DNA of 64,000 bases from NCBI RefSeq assembly GCF_020860705.1, contig NZ_JAJBTT010000002.1:1-64000 (forward strand), written 5' to 3'. The notes beneath the pieces were generated by a model. The model made no database searches. It was not told where the DNA came from and saw only the letters and a program-made list of their open reading frames with translations. Source of the stretch: Akkermansia sp. Lineage in GTDB: Bacteria; Verrucomicrobiota; Verrucomicrobiia; Verrucomicrobiales; Akkermansiaceae. The translations under genes and the position numbers were made by a program. Each line of letters begins with the position of its first letter. The stretch's first letter is position 1. Below are positions 42,493-51,591 of this stretch, in pieces.

Positions 42493-43551
42493 GCTTCCGC
42501 GCAGGTTGATGATGCGGGTGCATAGGTCCACCAACTTTGTTCCCATGCGGGAATGCAGGACGCGGTAGATGCCGAACAGTGCGCACCGCACGCGGAAGTC
42601 GTTTCCCTTCGCAATGTGTTTCAGCAGGCGGAAGGGCGATTCCGGGGACCGGGCAAATTCACGCCATCCATACTTGTCCAGCAGCGCCCTCACAGCGTCC
42701 AGAGCTTCCTTTTTTTCCCCTGCCGTCTGGTTCAGCAGGTTGGAAGAAAAGAGCTGGATGCTGCCGTTCAGCCAGTTCAGCACCGTGATCCTGGCTTTTT
42801 CCAGAACACCCTGTTCCCGGTAGGCCTCCGCAATCAGGTCAATGCGTTCCAGAGCCGGGTAAAAGCCGGAGCCTTTCTTGTCCGGGGCCTTGTACACATT
42901 CACCAGGGAGTCCGGCCGCGTAGGACGGTAGATGTACAGGCAGTCCGGTATTTTCGCGATCCTCTTCACATAGGGCTGGAGCAGGTTGTTGAAGAGGGCG
43001 TCACTGCCCTGCCGCATTCCCGCCCGGAAACGGAGGCCCGTTTTCTTCAGGAATTCCGCCCGATACAGCTTGTCCCAGCACAGTTCGCTGAACGGCCCCA
43101 TCGTCGCAAAGTCGTAATGGTCGCAATGCCATTCCGGGCATTGCAGCCCGTTGAGCATGCTCCAGCGGACGGAAAGGGGCATGTCCCCTGCAATCGTGGC
43201 ACCCATGCAAACAATATCCGCCCGGTATTCCTCCGCCGCCAGATGAAGGCGCTGGAACATGACGGGGGAAATGCAGTCGTCCGGATCCACAAAGCCGATG
43301 TATTCCCCGGAAGCGGCATCCAGCCCGGCATTCCGCGCCGCCGCTACGCCCGCGTTGGGCTGGTCAATGACGATGAACCGTTCATCTCCGGCTTCGTATT
43401 CCCGCAAGATGTCCAATGTTCCGTCCCTGGATCCGTCATTGATGCAGATGATTTCAATGTCCCGGAGCGTCTGCGCGCAGACGGCATCCAGGCATTTTTT
43501 CATGAAGGGGGCTACGTTGTAGCAGGGAATGATGATGGAAACGAGAGGCAT
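42484..43551 (-). CDS. glycosyltransferase family 2 protein (operon last gene)
   Basis: The 355-residue GT-A enzyme opens with VSIIIPCYNVAPFMKKCLDAV and has the nucleotide-binding INDGSRDGT and the metal-binding Asp pair in GFVDPDDCISP. It transfers a sugar from a nucleotide donor during assembly of the repeat unit on the cytoplasmic side. A C-terminal helical region follows, without membrane segments. It closes the polysaccharide operon, 17 bp after the GT4 gene at 43569. Donor and acceptor are not predictable. Confidence 0.85.
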   Translation of the reverse strand: MPLVSIIIPCYNVAPFMKKCLDAVCAQTLRDIEIICINDGSRDGTLDILREYEAGDERFIVIDQPNAGVAAARNAGLDAASGEYIGFVDPDDCISPVMFQRLHLAAEEYRADIVCMGATIAGDMPLSVRWSMLNGLQCPEWHCDHYDFATMGPFSELCWDKLYRAEFLKKTGLRFRAGMRQGSDALFNNLLQPYVKRIAKIPDCLYIYRPTRPDSLVNVYKAPDKKGSGFYPALERIDLIAEAYREQGVLEKARITVLNWLNGSIQLFSSNLLNQTAGEKKEALDAVRALLDKYGWREFARSPESPFRLLKHIAKGNDFRVRCALFGIYRVLHSRMGTKLVDLCTRIINLRGSSR

Positions 43552-43568
43552 AGTCTTGAATATAAAGG

Positions 43569-44729
43569 TTAGTGTGTTGCAGAGGCATTTAATTCATGGA
43601 AGAGGTCCATCCAGGCGGCGCAGACGGAATCCAGCGCATAACGGGCCGCTTTCCGCCGCGCGGCTTCCCCCATGCGGCTTCTCTCTTCCGGATGCTCCAC
43701 CAGCCGGATGATGGCGCGCGCCAGTTCCTCCGTGTTTCCGGGGGGCACCAGCAAGCCGTCCTTTTCCGGGGAAATGACATCCCGCGGCCCGCACGGGCAT
43801 TCAAAGGCCACGCACGGAACGCCGCACGCCATGGCCTCCACCAGCACCATGCCGAATCCTTCAAAGAGGGAGGAGAAGACAAGCATGGAGGATTGCAGCA
43901 GTTTTTCCTGCACATCCACCGTGGCTCCGCGCAACAAAACTTTTCCTTCCAGCTCTTTTTCCCGTATCAAGCGCCCCAGCGGTTCACGTTCCGGCCCGTC
44001 TCCCCAGATTTCCAGTTCCCAGTCCGGATGGACGGCAGCCACCTTTTCCCAGGCGCGTATCAGAAGGTCGAATCCCTTCACCGGAACCAGCCGCCCTATG
44101 GCCACCGCACACGGCTGATCGAGAGAAGAAGCCTTTTCCGGACTCCACACGCATGGATTGGGAATGACATGTACCCCTTTCCTTCCTTTCCAGTTTTCTT
44201 CCCGATCCTGCCGGGTAAGCACCACCGTGGCGTCATAGGTTCCCCTCCCGAAGCCGAATTCATAGAAGTCGGAAATGGCGGCCACCGCGCACGCCCTCCA
44301 TCCACCCTGGAGACGGGCGTAATCCTTCCGGTACGTTCCGGAGTAATGGAATTCGCGCACGGTTTTCCACGGCTTGCCGCGTGACAGGCGCGGAATCATG
44401 AATTTTTCCGACTGCCCTACGGACACGACGATGTCCGGGCACAGTTCGTCAAGAGCCTTCCGCAGCGCTTTTGCATGCCTCCTGCGCCGAATGAGAATGC
44501 CTTTCAGCACATACAGGAAGCCCTTCCAATCGTCTTCATAGTAGTTGATCCCCAGATGGACCACCTTCACGCCGGAAGGCAGGGAGGAAGCGGTCCGGCG
44601 GGAATCGTTGGCCGTCACCAACATCACTTCATTGCCTGGAACGGCGGCCAGCGCGGCGGCCTTGGCGCGCGTCACGGCCTGAATGCCGCCTGCCGCGTCC
44701 AGATCATCCAGTACATAGGCAATCTTCAT
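43569..44729 (-). CDS. glycosyltransferase family 4 protein
   Basis: The 386-residue GT-B enzyme has an N-terminal acceptor domain (VLDDLDAAGGIQAVTR) and a C-terminal donor domain with AIGRLVPVKGFDLLIRAW. The retaining GT4 motif EGFGMVLVEAMACGVPCVAF (E-x7-E) is followed by CPCGPRDVISPEKDGLLVPPGN. Its C-terminal motif is nearly the same as in the GT4 encoded at 47776, so these two may use the same donor or be related copies. Cytoplasmic, with no signal peptide. It is separated by 7 bp from the GT2 gene upstream. Confidence 0.87.
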   Translation of the reverse strand: MKIAYVLDDLDAAGGIQAVTRAKAAALAAVPGNEVMLVTANDSRRTASSLPSGVKVVHLGINYYEDDWKGFLYVLKGILIRRRRHAKALRKALDELCPDIVVSVGQSEKFMIPRLSRGKPWKTVREFHYSGTYRKDYARLQGGWRACAVAAISDFYEFGFGRGTYDATVVLTRQDREENWKGRKGVHVIPNPCVWSPEKASSLDQPCAVAIGRLVPVKGFDLLIRAWEKVAAVHPDWELEIWGDGPEREPLGRLIREKELEGKVLLRGATVDVQEKLLQSSMLVFSSLFEGFGMVLVEAMACGVPCVAFECPCGPRDVISPEKDGLLVPPGNTEELARAIIRLVEHPEERSRMGEAARRKAARYALDSVCAAWMDLFHELNASATH

Positions 44730-44736
44730 CCTCCGG

Positions 44737-45627
44737 TTATCCCTTTCTCTTATTTTTGACGATGATGAGGACCATTAAAGCCGCGCCCAGGGGCACCGCT
44801 GCCAGTGTCAGCCACGGCCGCGGAGATTCCTGCAGAAAACGCGGATTGCGGGCCAGCAGGGAGGCGGATACGTAATGCGCCGCTTCCAGAAAGCGGCGGA
44901 GCCTTGAAGGCTGGTATTGCATGCCCTCCTTCCGCAGGAAGGCGAATCCCCTGGGATTGAGCACATATTGACGGAACATGTTTCTGGAGGAACCGTCCTC
45001 CCGGTATTCCACCAGGCAAAGCACCTTGTTCATAGTCAGCAACGGGGCAATGCGGTCCGCCAGCATGTATTTGTAACCCAGCCCCACGTATTTTTCACCG
45101 GGAAAGACGGGATACGGCGGCAGCTGTTTCATCAGGGCCGTCCGGTACACCAGTTTCTTGTCCCCCCGGCCTCCCGCCGCGTAAAACCCGGTCAATGTCG
45201 TTTCCCGTGCATCCGCTTCAAATGCAGTGCCGATCAGTTCCCCCGTCTCCACGTCCGCATCCAGCCCAGCCAGCCCGGCTACACGGTCGTTCCCGTGGCG
45301 TTCCCAGAATTCCAGAATAGAGGCCACGGCGTCTTCCGGCATCCGGTCGTCGGAATCCAGGCAGACATTCAATTCCGTCTCCACCAGCTCATAGGCCGCA
45401 TTATGGGCCGTATGCATGCCGCCGTTTTCCTGATAATGGTAGCGTATTTCCAGTTCCCCCTCCTGCATCCAGCCCCGCACCAGCTCCCCGGTGCCGTCGG
45501 AAGAGCCGTCGTCCACCACCAGCCAGATAAACTCGCGGCAGGTCTGCCCCCGCAGGCTTTCATAACAACGGCGCAGGCAGTCCGCCCTGTTGAATGCAGG
45601 CGTAAAAACGGTCAGCAGCGGTTTCAT
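44737..45627 (-). CDS. glycosyltransferase family 2 protein with C-terminal membrane helix
   Basis: The 296-residue protein from the ATG at 45627 opens with LLTVFTPAFNRADCLRRCYESL. It has VVDDGSSDGTGELV and the LDSDDRMPEDA metal motif. A C-terminal hydrophobic segment (about 270-290) is followed by a basic end (KNKRKG), so it is membrane-bound. The stop/start overlap with the upstream GT4 gene is ATGA (45624-45627). An open frame continues upstream of the ATG but covers that gene. Confidence 0.85.
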   Translation of the reverse strand: MKPLLTVFTPAFNRADCLRRCYESLRGQTCREFIWLVVDDGSSDGTGELVRGWMQEGELEIRYHYQENGGMHTAHNAAYELVETELNVCLDSDDRMPEDAVASILEFWERHGNDRVAGLAGLDADVETGELIGTAFEADARETTLTGFYAAGGRGDKKLVYRTALMKQLPPYPVFPGEKYVGLGYKYMLADRIAPLLTMNKVLCLVEYREDGSSRNMFRQYVLNPRGFAFLRKEGMQYQPSRLRRFLEAAHYVSASLLARNPRFLQESPRPWLTLAAVPLGAALMVLIIVKNKRKG

Positions 45628-46742
45628 GATTCGCCTCCCTGTGACAGATACAGTTCCTGAAGTTTTTTTGCATTTTGGACGATGTCCAGCCCGGCCCTCC
45701 GAATGACGGCGGAAGTATCCGTCCGCTGCCAGCCATCCGCCAATTCCGCGATCTTCCGCGCCCATGCGGAGGGAGCTTCCTTCAGGGACAGGAAGTTCAC
45801 ATGTCCCGGAACCACCGCGCCGTCCTCCGGCACCCGGTCGGACGCCACCACGGGCAGCCCCGCCGCCTGCGCTTCCAGCATCGCTATCCCGAAGCCTTCA
45901 AACCAGGAGGGAAAAACAAAAACGTCCATGCCCTGCACTAAAGCGGCCACGTCATCCCTGCCGCCCAGCAGGCGGATTTTTCCGCCCCATTCCGGGCGCT
46001 GCGCTTCTTTCCGTATCTTTTCCTCCCCTTCCCCGCCGCTTCCCGCCAGCGCCAGCAGGGCGTCCGGCCTGACCGCCAGCAGGGCATGAAACACGCGCAG
46101 CAGGAATTCATGATTCTTGGGCCAGGAAAAGTTGCCGATGTGGCCCACCACCAGTTTGCCTTCCCAGCCCATTTCCTTCCTTACCCGCTCCCGGACTTCC
46201 GGAGAGTAGCGGAATTTGTCTGCATCAATGGCGTTCCGGACGACGATGGCGTCACGCACCCCTTTGCGGCCGAAAAGCCAGCGTCCGCACAACTCATTGC
46301 ACGTAAATCGGTGCGTCAGGTACGGCCTCATGAGGTGCTTCAGCACGAAGCGGGACAGGGAGTTTTTATCAATCCCCAGCGGAGAACTGTGGGCATGCGC
46401 CGCAATAAAGGGAATGTTCCGCGCCGCCGCCTCCCGGTACACCCAGTAGCCCAGCTCGGAGCAGTGGCCGTGAACCAGCCTGTATTCCGGGTGCTCGTCA
46501 AAGAACGCCGCTATTTTTTCCCTATATCCCGCCAGCCCGGACAGGGTGATGGGCGGCAGCCTGTAAATCCGCCCTCCCAGTTCCCGGATTTCCTCTTCAT
46601 AAATGCCGGGCGTCTCCCGGTGCACCAGAAAATCAAACTGGAGCCTGCCGCGGTCAATGTGGCGGTAGTAATTCATCACCATCGTTTCCGCGCCGCCGCG
46701 GTTCATGATGGTGAATACCATGAGCACTCGTTGAGGGGTCAT
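45624..46742 (-). CDS. glycosyltransferase family 4 protein
   Basis: The 372-residue GT-B enzyme resembles EpsF-like GT4 proteins: opening VLMVFTIMNRGGAETMVMNYYRHID, then HGHCSELGYWVYREAA, an AHAHSSP segment, VVGHIGNFSWPKNHEFLL and a C-terminal SWFEGFGIAMLEAQAAGLPVVASDRVPED. EpsF-type enzymes add a sugar to a lipid-linked intermediate in exopolysaccharide assembly. It overlaps both neighbours by ATGA. Confidence 0.87.
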   Translation of the reverse strand: MTPQRVLMVFTIMNRGGAETMVMNYYRHIDRGRLQFDFLVHRETPGIYEEEIRELGGRIYRLPPITLSGLAGYREKIAAFFDEHPEYRLVHGHCSELGYWVYREAAARNIPFIAAHAHSSPLGIDKNSLSRFVLKHLMRPYLTHRFTCNELCGRWLFGRKGVRDAIVVRNAIDADKFRYSPEVRERVRKEMGWEGKLVVGHIGNFSWPKNHEFLLRVFHALLAVRPDALLALAGSGGEGEEKIRKEAQRPEWGGKIRLLGGRDDVAALVQGMDVFVFPSWFEGFGIAMLEAQAAGLPVVASDRVPEDGAVVPGHVNFLSLKEAPSAWARKIAELADGWQRTDTSAVIRRAGLDIVQNAKKLQELYLSQGGES

Positions 46743-47779
46743 TTTGCCAGAATTCTTTTAATGGTCAGAAGAAGCAGGTACAAGCCGGGAACAAACCCCA
46801 GCTTCACGGTCAGGAAAAACACTTTCCAATGGGAGGGGAGAGGCGCCACGGGCAGTTCCTTCACGGCCGCCCTGCACCAGTCCCTTTCCAGCAGTTCATG
46901 AAGAGCACGGCATTTCCGGACGGAGGAAACCGGAGCGTCGCAAATGTTCAGGCCCAGGAAGATGACGGAAAGAGCCATGCGGTTCCGCAGGGCCTGTTCC
47001 GCCTCCGCGGAAGCTCCGGCTTCCCGCACGTGCCGTTCCATGCGGCGGAAGAGTTCCTCCCACTGGGCCACCAATTCCGGCTTGTACCGCTTGGTCAGGG
47101 CTCCCGCCGCCGTCTTCCTGTAATGGTAGAAGGTGGAGGGGATATACACCGCCCTGCGGGCGGTTCCAAACAGGGAGAGATTGCAGAGTACGTCTTCCGC
47201 GGAACCGATGAGGGCCGTATCCACAAAAGAGGCTTCCCCTTCCCGGAAGAGGCTGCGCCTGTAGAGCTTTCCCCAGGCGGTACCGTAGGAATCCAGCCGT
47301 TCCGGCCGCCCAAGCTCGGACCCGGACGGACCCAGAAGCCGGTTCCTCAGCCATTCCAGGGATTCCCCTTCAAATACCCGTTCCTCTGGCCAGAACAGCA
47401 CCGGAGCGGACGCCGTTTCATACTCCCGGCAGTAGCTCCAGAAGACGACGTCCGCGTCATGGCGCATCATGGCCTCCATGGCGTCCGCGCAAGCGTGTTC
47501 GTCCAGCCAGTCGTCCGCGTCCACAAACATGACGTATTCCCCCTGTGCCAGTTCCAGCCCGGCATTGCGGGAGGCGGACAATCCGGAATTCTGCCGGAAT
47601 ACCACCTGTACCCGGTCATCCCGGCTGCCCAGTTCTTCCAGAATCCTCCCGCTGCCGTCCGTAGAACCGTCATTCACGCAGATGACCTGAAGATCCCGGC
47701 ATGTCTGGTTCAGGATGCTTTCCATGCACCGGCGCAGATAGGCCTCCGTGTTGTAAACGGGAACGATGACGGAAATCAT
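46739..47779 (-). CDS. glycosyltransferase family 2 protein
   Basis: The 346-residue GT-A enzyme from the ATG at 47779 opens with ISVIVPVYNTEAYLRRCMESIL, has VNDGSTDGSGRILEEL and the FVDADDWLDEH metal motif, and continues with a long helical part and a hydrophobic C-terminal segment near LPSHWKVFFLTVKLGFVPGLYLLLL, so peripheral or membrane anchoring is likely. ATGA overlaps join it to the genes on either side. Confidence 0.86.
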   Translation of the reverse strand: MISVIVPVYNTEAYLRRCMESILNQTCRDLQVICVNDGSTDGSGRILEELGSRDDRVQVVFRQNSGLSASRNAGLELAQGEYVMFVDADDWLDEHACADAMEAMMRHDADVVFWSYCREYETASAPVLFWPEERVFEGESLEWLRNRLLGPSGSELGRPERLDSYGTAWGKLYRRSLFREGEASFVDTALIGSAEDVLCNLSLFGTARRAVYIPSTFYHYRKTAAGALTKRYKPELVAQWEELFRRMERHVREAGASAEAEQALRNRMALSVIFLGLNICDAPVSSVRKCRALHELLERDWCRAAVKELPVAPLPSHWKVFFLTVKLGFVPGLYLLLLTIKRILAK

Positions 47780-48891
47780 GGCCTGCCCTCCCTTCCTTCT
47801 TCCAGCATGCGGCGGAACAGGCCGTCCCATCGGGCCGTCACCGTTTCAGCCGCGTAACGCTTCACGTTTTCCCGGGCCTTCGCGGCCATGGAGGCGCGCA
47901 ATTTTTCATCACCCATCAGAAGTTTTAAAGAGGCCGCCAGTTCATCCACGTTCCCCGGCGGTACCAGCAGGCCGTCCTCCCCATGACTGATGATGTCTCC
48001 CGGACCGCAGGGGCAGTCAAAGGCCACGCACGGCACGCCGCACGCCATGGCCTCCGCCAGCATCATGCCGAAGCCCTCATACCGGGAAGACATGGCGCAG
48101 ATGGAGGAAGCCAGGTACTCCCTCATGATTTCCCGCGTGGGAGGATGCAGCAGAAAGCTGCCTTCCAGTCCTTCCCTGCGGATTTCTTCCCGCAGTTTTC
48201 CGCCATCCGCTTCCGCACCGAACAAGTCCAGCTTCCAGTCAGGGAATATTCCATGCACCTTTTTCCAGGCTTCCAGCAGGGCGCCGTAGTTTTTCTGGGG
48301 GGAAATCTTGCCGACTGCAATCACCCGCCTTGCCTCTCCGGAAGAGGGAACCGGCGGATAAAACGGCAGGGGATTCGGAATAACTTCCACGTTGTCCATG
48401 GGCCATTCCTCCCTGTTCCCGGGCGTGAGCACCACGAAACGGGAAAAGCGTTTTCCCAGAAAGCGCATCATGGCAAATTCCACGCTCCTGACGGCGGAAG
48501 ATTTCAGGCCGTCCGCCTGGATCAGCCGGGAAACATGGCGTTCATACACCAGGGGACAGCGGCAGCCCGTCAGCAGGAGGGGCATCCAGAAGCCCTTGAA
48601 CCCGTCGTCGCAAACGGCAATGACATCCGGTTCCACGGCGCGCACCGTCTTCCGGACGCCATATGCCCAGGCTTTCAGCCGGGCGGCGGGATGGCCCTGC
48701 ATGCGCACGTCATGGACATGGATGCCGGGGAAGAAATCATAAAAAGGTTCCAAGCCTTCTTCATTCAGCGTCATGATGTGAATTTCATCCCCGTACCGTT
48801 CCGCAAGCAGGCGCGTCCGGACGGAGAGAACCCGTTCCAGCCCTCCCGCTCCGGTGATGCCATTGGTGATGTACAAGAGCCTTCTTCCCAT
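47776..48891 (-). CDS. glycosyltransferase family 4 protein
   Basis: The 371-residue GT-B enzyme opens with LLYITNGITGAGGLERVLSVRTRLL and has VIAVGKISPQKNYGALLEAW. Its GT4 acidic motif lies in EGFGMMLAEAMACGVPCVAF, then CPCGPGDIISHGEDGLLVPPGN. It resembles the GT4 at 43569. Such GalNAc/hexosaminyl-type GT4 enzymes extend a lipid-linked glycan, but the sugar is not assignable. It starts 1 bp from the stop of the upstream GT4 gene. Confidence 0.87.
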   Translation of the reverse strand: MGRRLLYITNGITGAGGLERVLSVRTRLLAERYGDEIHIMTLNEEGLEPFYDFFPGIHVHDVRMQGHPAARLKAWAYGVRKTVRAVEPDVIAVCDDGFKGFWMPLLLTGCRCPLVYERHVSRLIQADGLKSSAVRSVEFAMMRFLGKRFSRFVVLTPGNREEWPMDNVEVIPNPLPFYPPVPSSGEARRVIAVGKISPQKNYGALLEAWKKVHGIFPDWKLDLFGAEADGGKLREEIRREGLEGSFLLHPPTREIMREYLASSICAMSSRYEGFGMMLAEAMACGVPCVAFDCPCGPGDIISHGEDGLLVPPGNVDELAASLKLLMGDEKLRASMAAKARENVKRYAAETVTARWDGLFRRMLEEGREGRP

Positions 48892-48892
48892 G

Positions 48893-50080
48893 TCAGATCA
48901 ATGCCTCCAGTTTCAGAATTTCATCACGGTTGCCGTAGTCCCGGCTCCGGCATGCCGCGGACAGCCGTTCCAGCCTTCCGGCATCATTCAGCAGCCGGAA
49001 CAGGGCCAGCGCGGCGGCTTCCTCTTCATTCGGTATAATGACTCCGTCCACGCCGTCTTCCAGATGGCCGGAGGAGGTCGGAAAGCGCGTGATGGCAACG
49101 GGCCTTCCCAGTATCTGCGCTTCCCTCACCGCCACGGCCTTTCCTTCATACCGGGAGGGCTGGACGTACAGATCACAGGCGGCCATGCAGGGATAGGGGT
49201 TGGCCTTCTTTCCCAGGATGATGACGTGTTCCTCCATGCCGCAGGCGGCTATTTCACGGCGCAGGGACTGTTCATCCCCGTAGCCGATGAGGTACCACCG
49301 CAGCTTGTCCATTCCCAGCTCCACCAGCCGGGCGGCGAGCCGGGCGGCGCGGTCCATCCCCTTGGCATGGGAAAACCTCCCCACCGTGCACAGGCAGGGG
49401 GATCCCTCCATCACGCCGGACACGTCTTCCAGCGCGGCCTGTTCCCTCACCGCTTCCGGGGAAACGATGTTTTCCATCTGCACCAGTTTGCCTTCCAGTT
49501 CAGGAAAACGGGACAGGAAGCCCTTTCCGGCCTGCGGGGAAATGGACATGATATGGTCATAACTGCTCCACACCGGCAATTCCCGCGCCGCATTGATCCC
49601 GATGGAAGAGTAGTCCGTATGAATCCAGGCAACTTTCCTGCGGGCCAGCACCTTGTCCCGGACGATGCGGTGGGGCGTCAGGAAACTGATGGCCAGATCA
49701 TACACGCCCAGCTTTTTCAGGGAGGGCAGGAAGGGGGAGACCGCTGCGGCGGCATCGTCAAAAACGGCGTAATTTTCACAGCCTTCCAGCCGTTTTCCGA
49801 AACGCGCGGAACGCCACTTGCCCCATAGGCGCGCGGCCACAATGCCCAGCCGGCCTTCCAGCAGAACATCTTTCAGCGGGCGGGACAGGGCGCGGTAGGC
49901 GGGCAGCTCCGGGAGAAGGTTCACCTTGGCCGGAATCAACGGCATCAGCTCCCCGGAATGGCGGTAGACAAACAGATCCACCTGGAAGCGGGAAGCGTCC
50001 AGCGCATCCAGCAGGCCGAGGAGCGCCCGTTCCGCCCCTCCCAGCTCCATGTATTGAATGGCTATGAATATACGTTTCAT
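48893..50080 (-). CDS. glycosyltransferase family 4 protein
   Basis: The 395-residue GT-B enzyme opens with KRIFIAIQYMELGGAERALLGLLDAL and has AWIHTDYSSIGIN, CTVGRFSHAKGMDRAARL and the C-terminal PSRYEGKAVAVREAQILGRPVAI motif. The ATG at 50080 is preferred to the one at 50086 because it overlaps the flippase stop as ATGA, the pattern seen throughout this operon. Donor sugar unknown. Confidence 0.85.
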   Translation of the reverse strand: MKRIFIAIQYMELGGAERALLGLLDALDASRFQVDLFVYRHSGELMPLIPAKVNLLPELPAYRALSRPLKDVLLEGRLGIVAARLWGKWRSARFGKRLEGCENYAVFDDAAAAVSPFLPSLKKLGVYDLAISFLTPHRIVRDKVLARRKVAWIHTDYSSIGINAARELPVWSSYDHIMSISPQAGKGFLSRFPELEGKLVQMENIVSPEAVREQAALEDVSGVMEGSPCLCTVGRFSHAKGMDRAARLAARLVELGMDKLRWYLIGYGDEQSLRREIAACGMEEHVIILGKKANPYPCMAACDLYVQPSRYEGKAVAVREAQILGRPVAITRFPTSSGHLEDGVDGVIIPNEEEAAALALFRLLNDAGRLERLSAACRSRDYGNRDEILKLEALI

Positions 50081-51591
50081 CTGCATACCAGCGTGCGCAT
50101 GTGGCCCACCAGACCTTGGAAGGGAGCCGTTTTAAACAGGACAAGGACATAAAGCCCCAGCGGGACAACCACGGAAATGGCGCCCCATACGAACAGGTCA
50201 CCCAGAAGGTACGGGAAATAGGACCGGGAACAAAGGGGATACGTCAGCGCATACCCCCCCGCCGCCAGCAGGAGATACCATCCGTACGTAATGAAATACC
50301 TTTTCAGCGGCTGGTGGAACACATGCCTGTACACCAGCCGGGGGAACTGCCAGACGCCGATGGAAAGAAGGCTGAGCGTCGCCGCCAGCAGCACGCCCGT
50401 AATCCCCCACCACTGCACCAGCATGACGGACAGAGCCACGTTGATGATGCCCTGGAGAAGAGGGGAGTACCGGTCCTGGTGGAAAATGCCCGCCTTCGTC
50501 TTGAACACCATGGAGGAGCGCCGCATGCCCACCACGAAGAAGTTCAGGATGATGACGAAGGAGCAGGCCCCGGACAGCATGTAGTCCGGCCCCAGCCACC
50601 AGCTGATGAACGGGTTCAGCGTGTTCAGCAGAACGATGGAGGATACTCCTGAAATGAGGAAGTTGATCAGGAAAACCCTTTTGAAGATTTCATACACATG
50701 CCCCCTGTCCTCGCAGGCGATCAGGTTCCCCACGCTCTCCGCCATGCTGTTGATGACCTGCATGATGAAGGTGGAGATGGTGCCCACCACCAGCATGTAG
50801 TTGGAATACAGGCCCACCGCCGTCAGCCCTACAAAGCTGGAAATGACGATGTTGCTGGTGGAATGCATGAAGTAGCCGCCCACGCTGTGCAGGAACAGCG
50901 CCTTGACGTTGACGACGATCTGGCTTTTCGTCACGGCGTCCAGCGCATGGGACATGCGGCTCTTCACGTAGGGGTACAGGGCGTCTACCTTGCGCACCAT
51001 GGCAACGTTGAACCCTGCCAGAAACAGGGATTCCACCACCAGGTACAGGATGTAGTTGCCCGTGTAATACAGGATGGCCAGCTTGGACAGGTTCAGACCC
51101 ACCTGGTAGACAAAGTTGATCGTTCCCAGCCTGTAATTTTTCTGGTCCGCGTTAATCAGGGAGTTCTTGTAGGCCGTCAGGTACGGCAGGATGGAGTTGA
51201 AAACGAAGATAAAATACACCAGCGTCAGGTAATCCAGATGGCCTTCGTCCTTGATGAAATAGCCCAGGAAGGGATACAGGCACACGCACAGGAAACATAC
51301 GGCGGCAGCAATGATGCGGTACACCTTGCGGTAGAATTGCAGCAGGGCGAGCACCCGCGGATGGTCGTTTTCCGCCAGCGGCTTGTAAAGATGAACGACC
51401 ACGCTCGTCCCAAACCCGGATTCCAGCAGCGTCACCGCCGCCAGGATATTCGTCAGCAACCCGTTGAGCCCCAGATATTCCACCCCGATCTCATTGACGA
51501 ACAGCTTGCGCGTCACAAAACCCAGCAGGGTCATCGTGACCATCAGGCTGACGGTCACCAGGAAATTCTTGCCGGAGTTCAGCGTCCTCAT
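50077..51591 (-). CDS. Wzx-type oligosaccharide flippase
   Basis: The 504-residue integral membrane protein has about 12-14 hydrophobic segments and the polysaccharide-synthesis (MATE/MVF-like) profile, with an N-terminal TLLGFVTRKLFVNEIGVEYLGLNGL typical of the flippases. It would move the undecaprenyl-linked repeat unit to the periplasmic face for polymerisation. It is the only flippase in the operon, which argues for a Wzx-dependent rather than an ABC-transporter route. ATGA overlaps join it to both neighbours. Confidence 0.88.
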   Translation of the reverse strand: MRTLNSGKNFLVTVSLMVTMTLLGFVTRKLFVNEIGVEYLGLNGLLTNILAAVTLLESGFGTSVVVHLYKPLAENDHPRVLALLQFYRKVYRIIAAAVCFLCVCLYPFLGYFIKDEGHLDYLTLVYFIFVFNSILPYLTAYKNSLINADQKNYRLGTINFVYQVGLNLSKLAILYYTGNYILYLVVESLFLAGFNVAMVRKVDALYPYVKSRMSHALDAVTKSQIVVNVKALFLHSVGGYFMHSTSNIVISSFVGLTAVGLYSNYMLVVGTISTFIMQVINSMAESVGNLIACEDRGHVYEIFKRVFLINFLISGVSSIVLLNTLNPFISWWLGPDYMLSGACSFVIILNFFVVGMRRSSMVFKTKAGIFHQDRYSPLLQGIINVALSVMLVQWWGITGVLLAATLSLLSIGVWQFPRLVYRHVFHQPLKRYFITYGWYLLLAAGGYALTYPLCSRSYFPYLLGDLFVWGAISVVVPLGLYVLVLFKTAPFQGLVGHMRTLVCR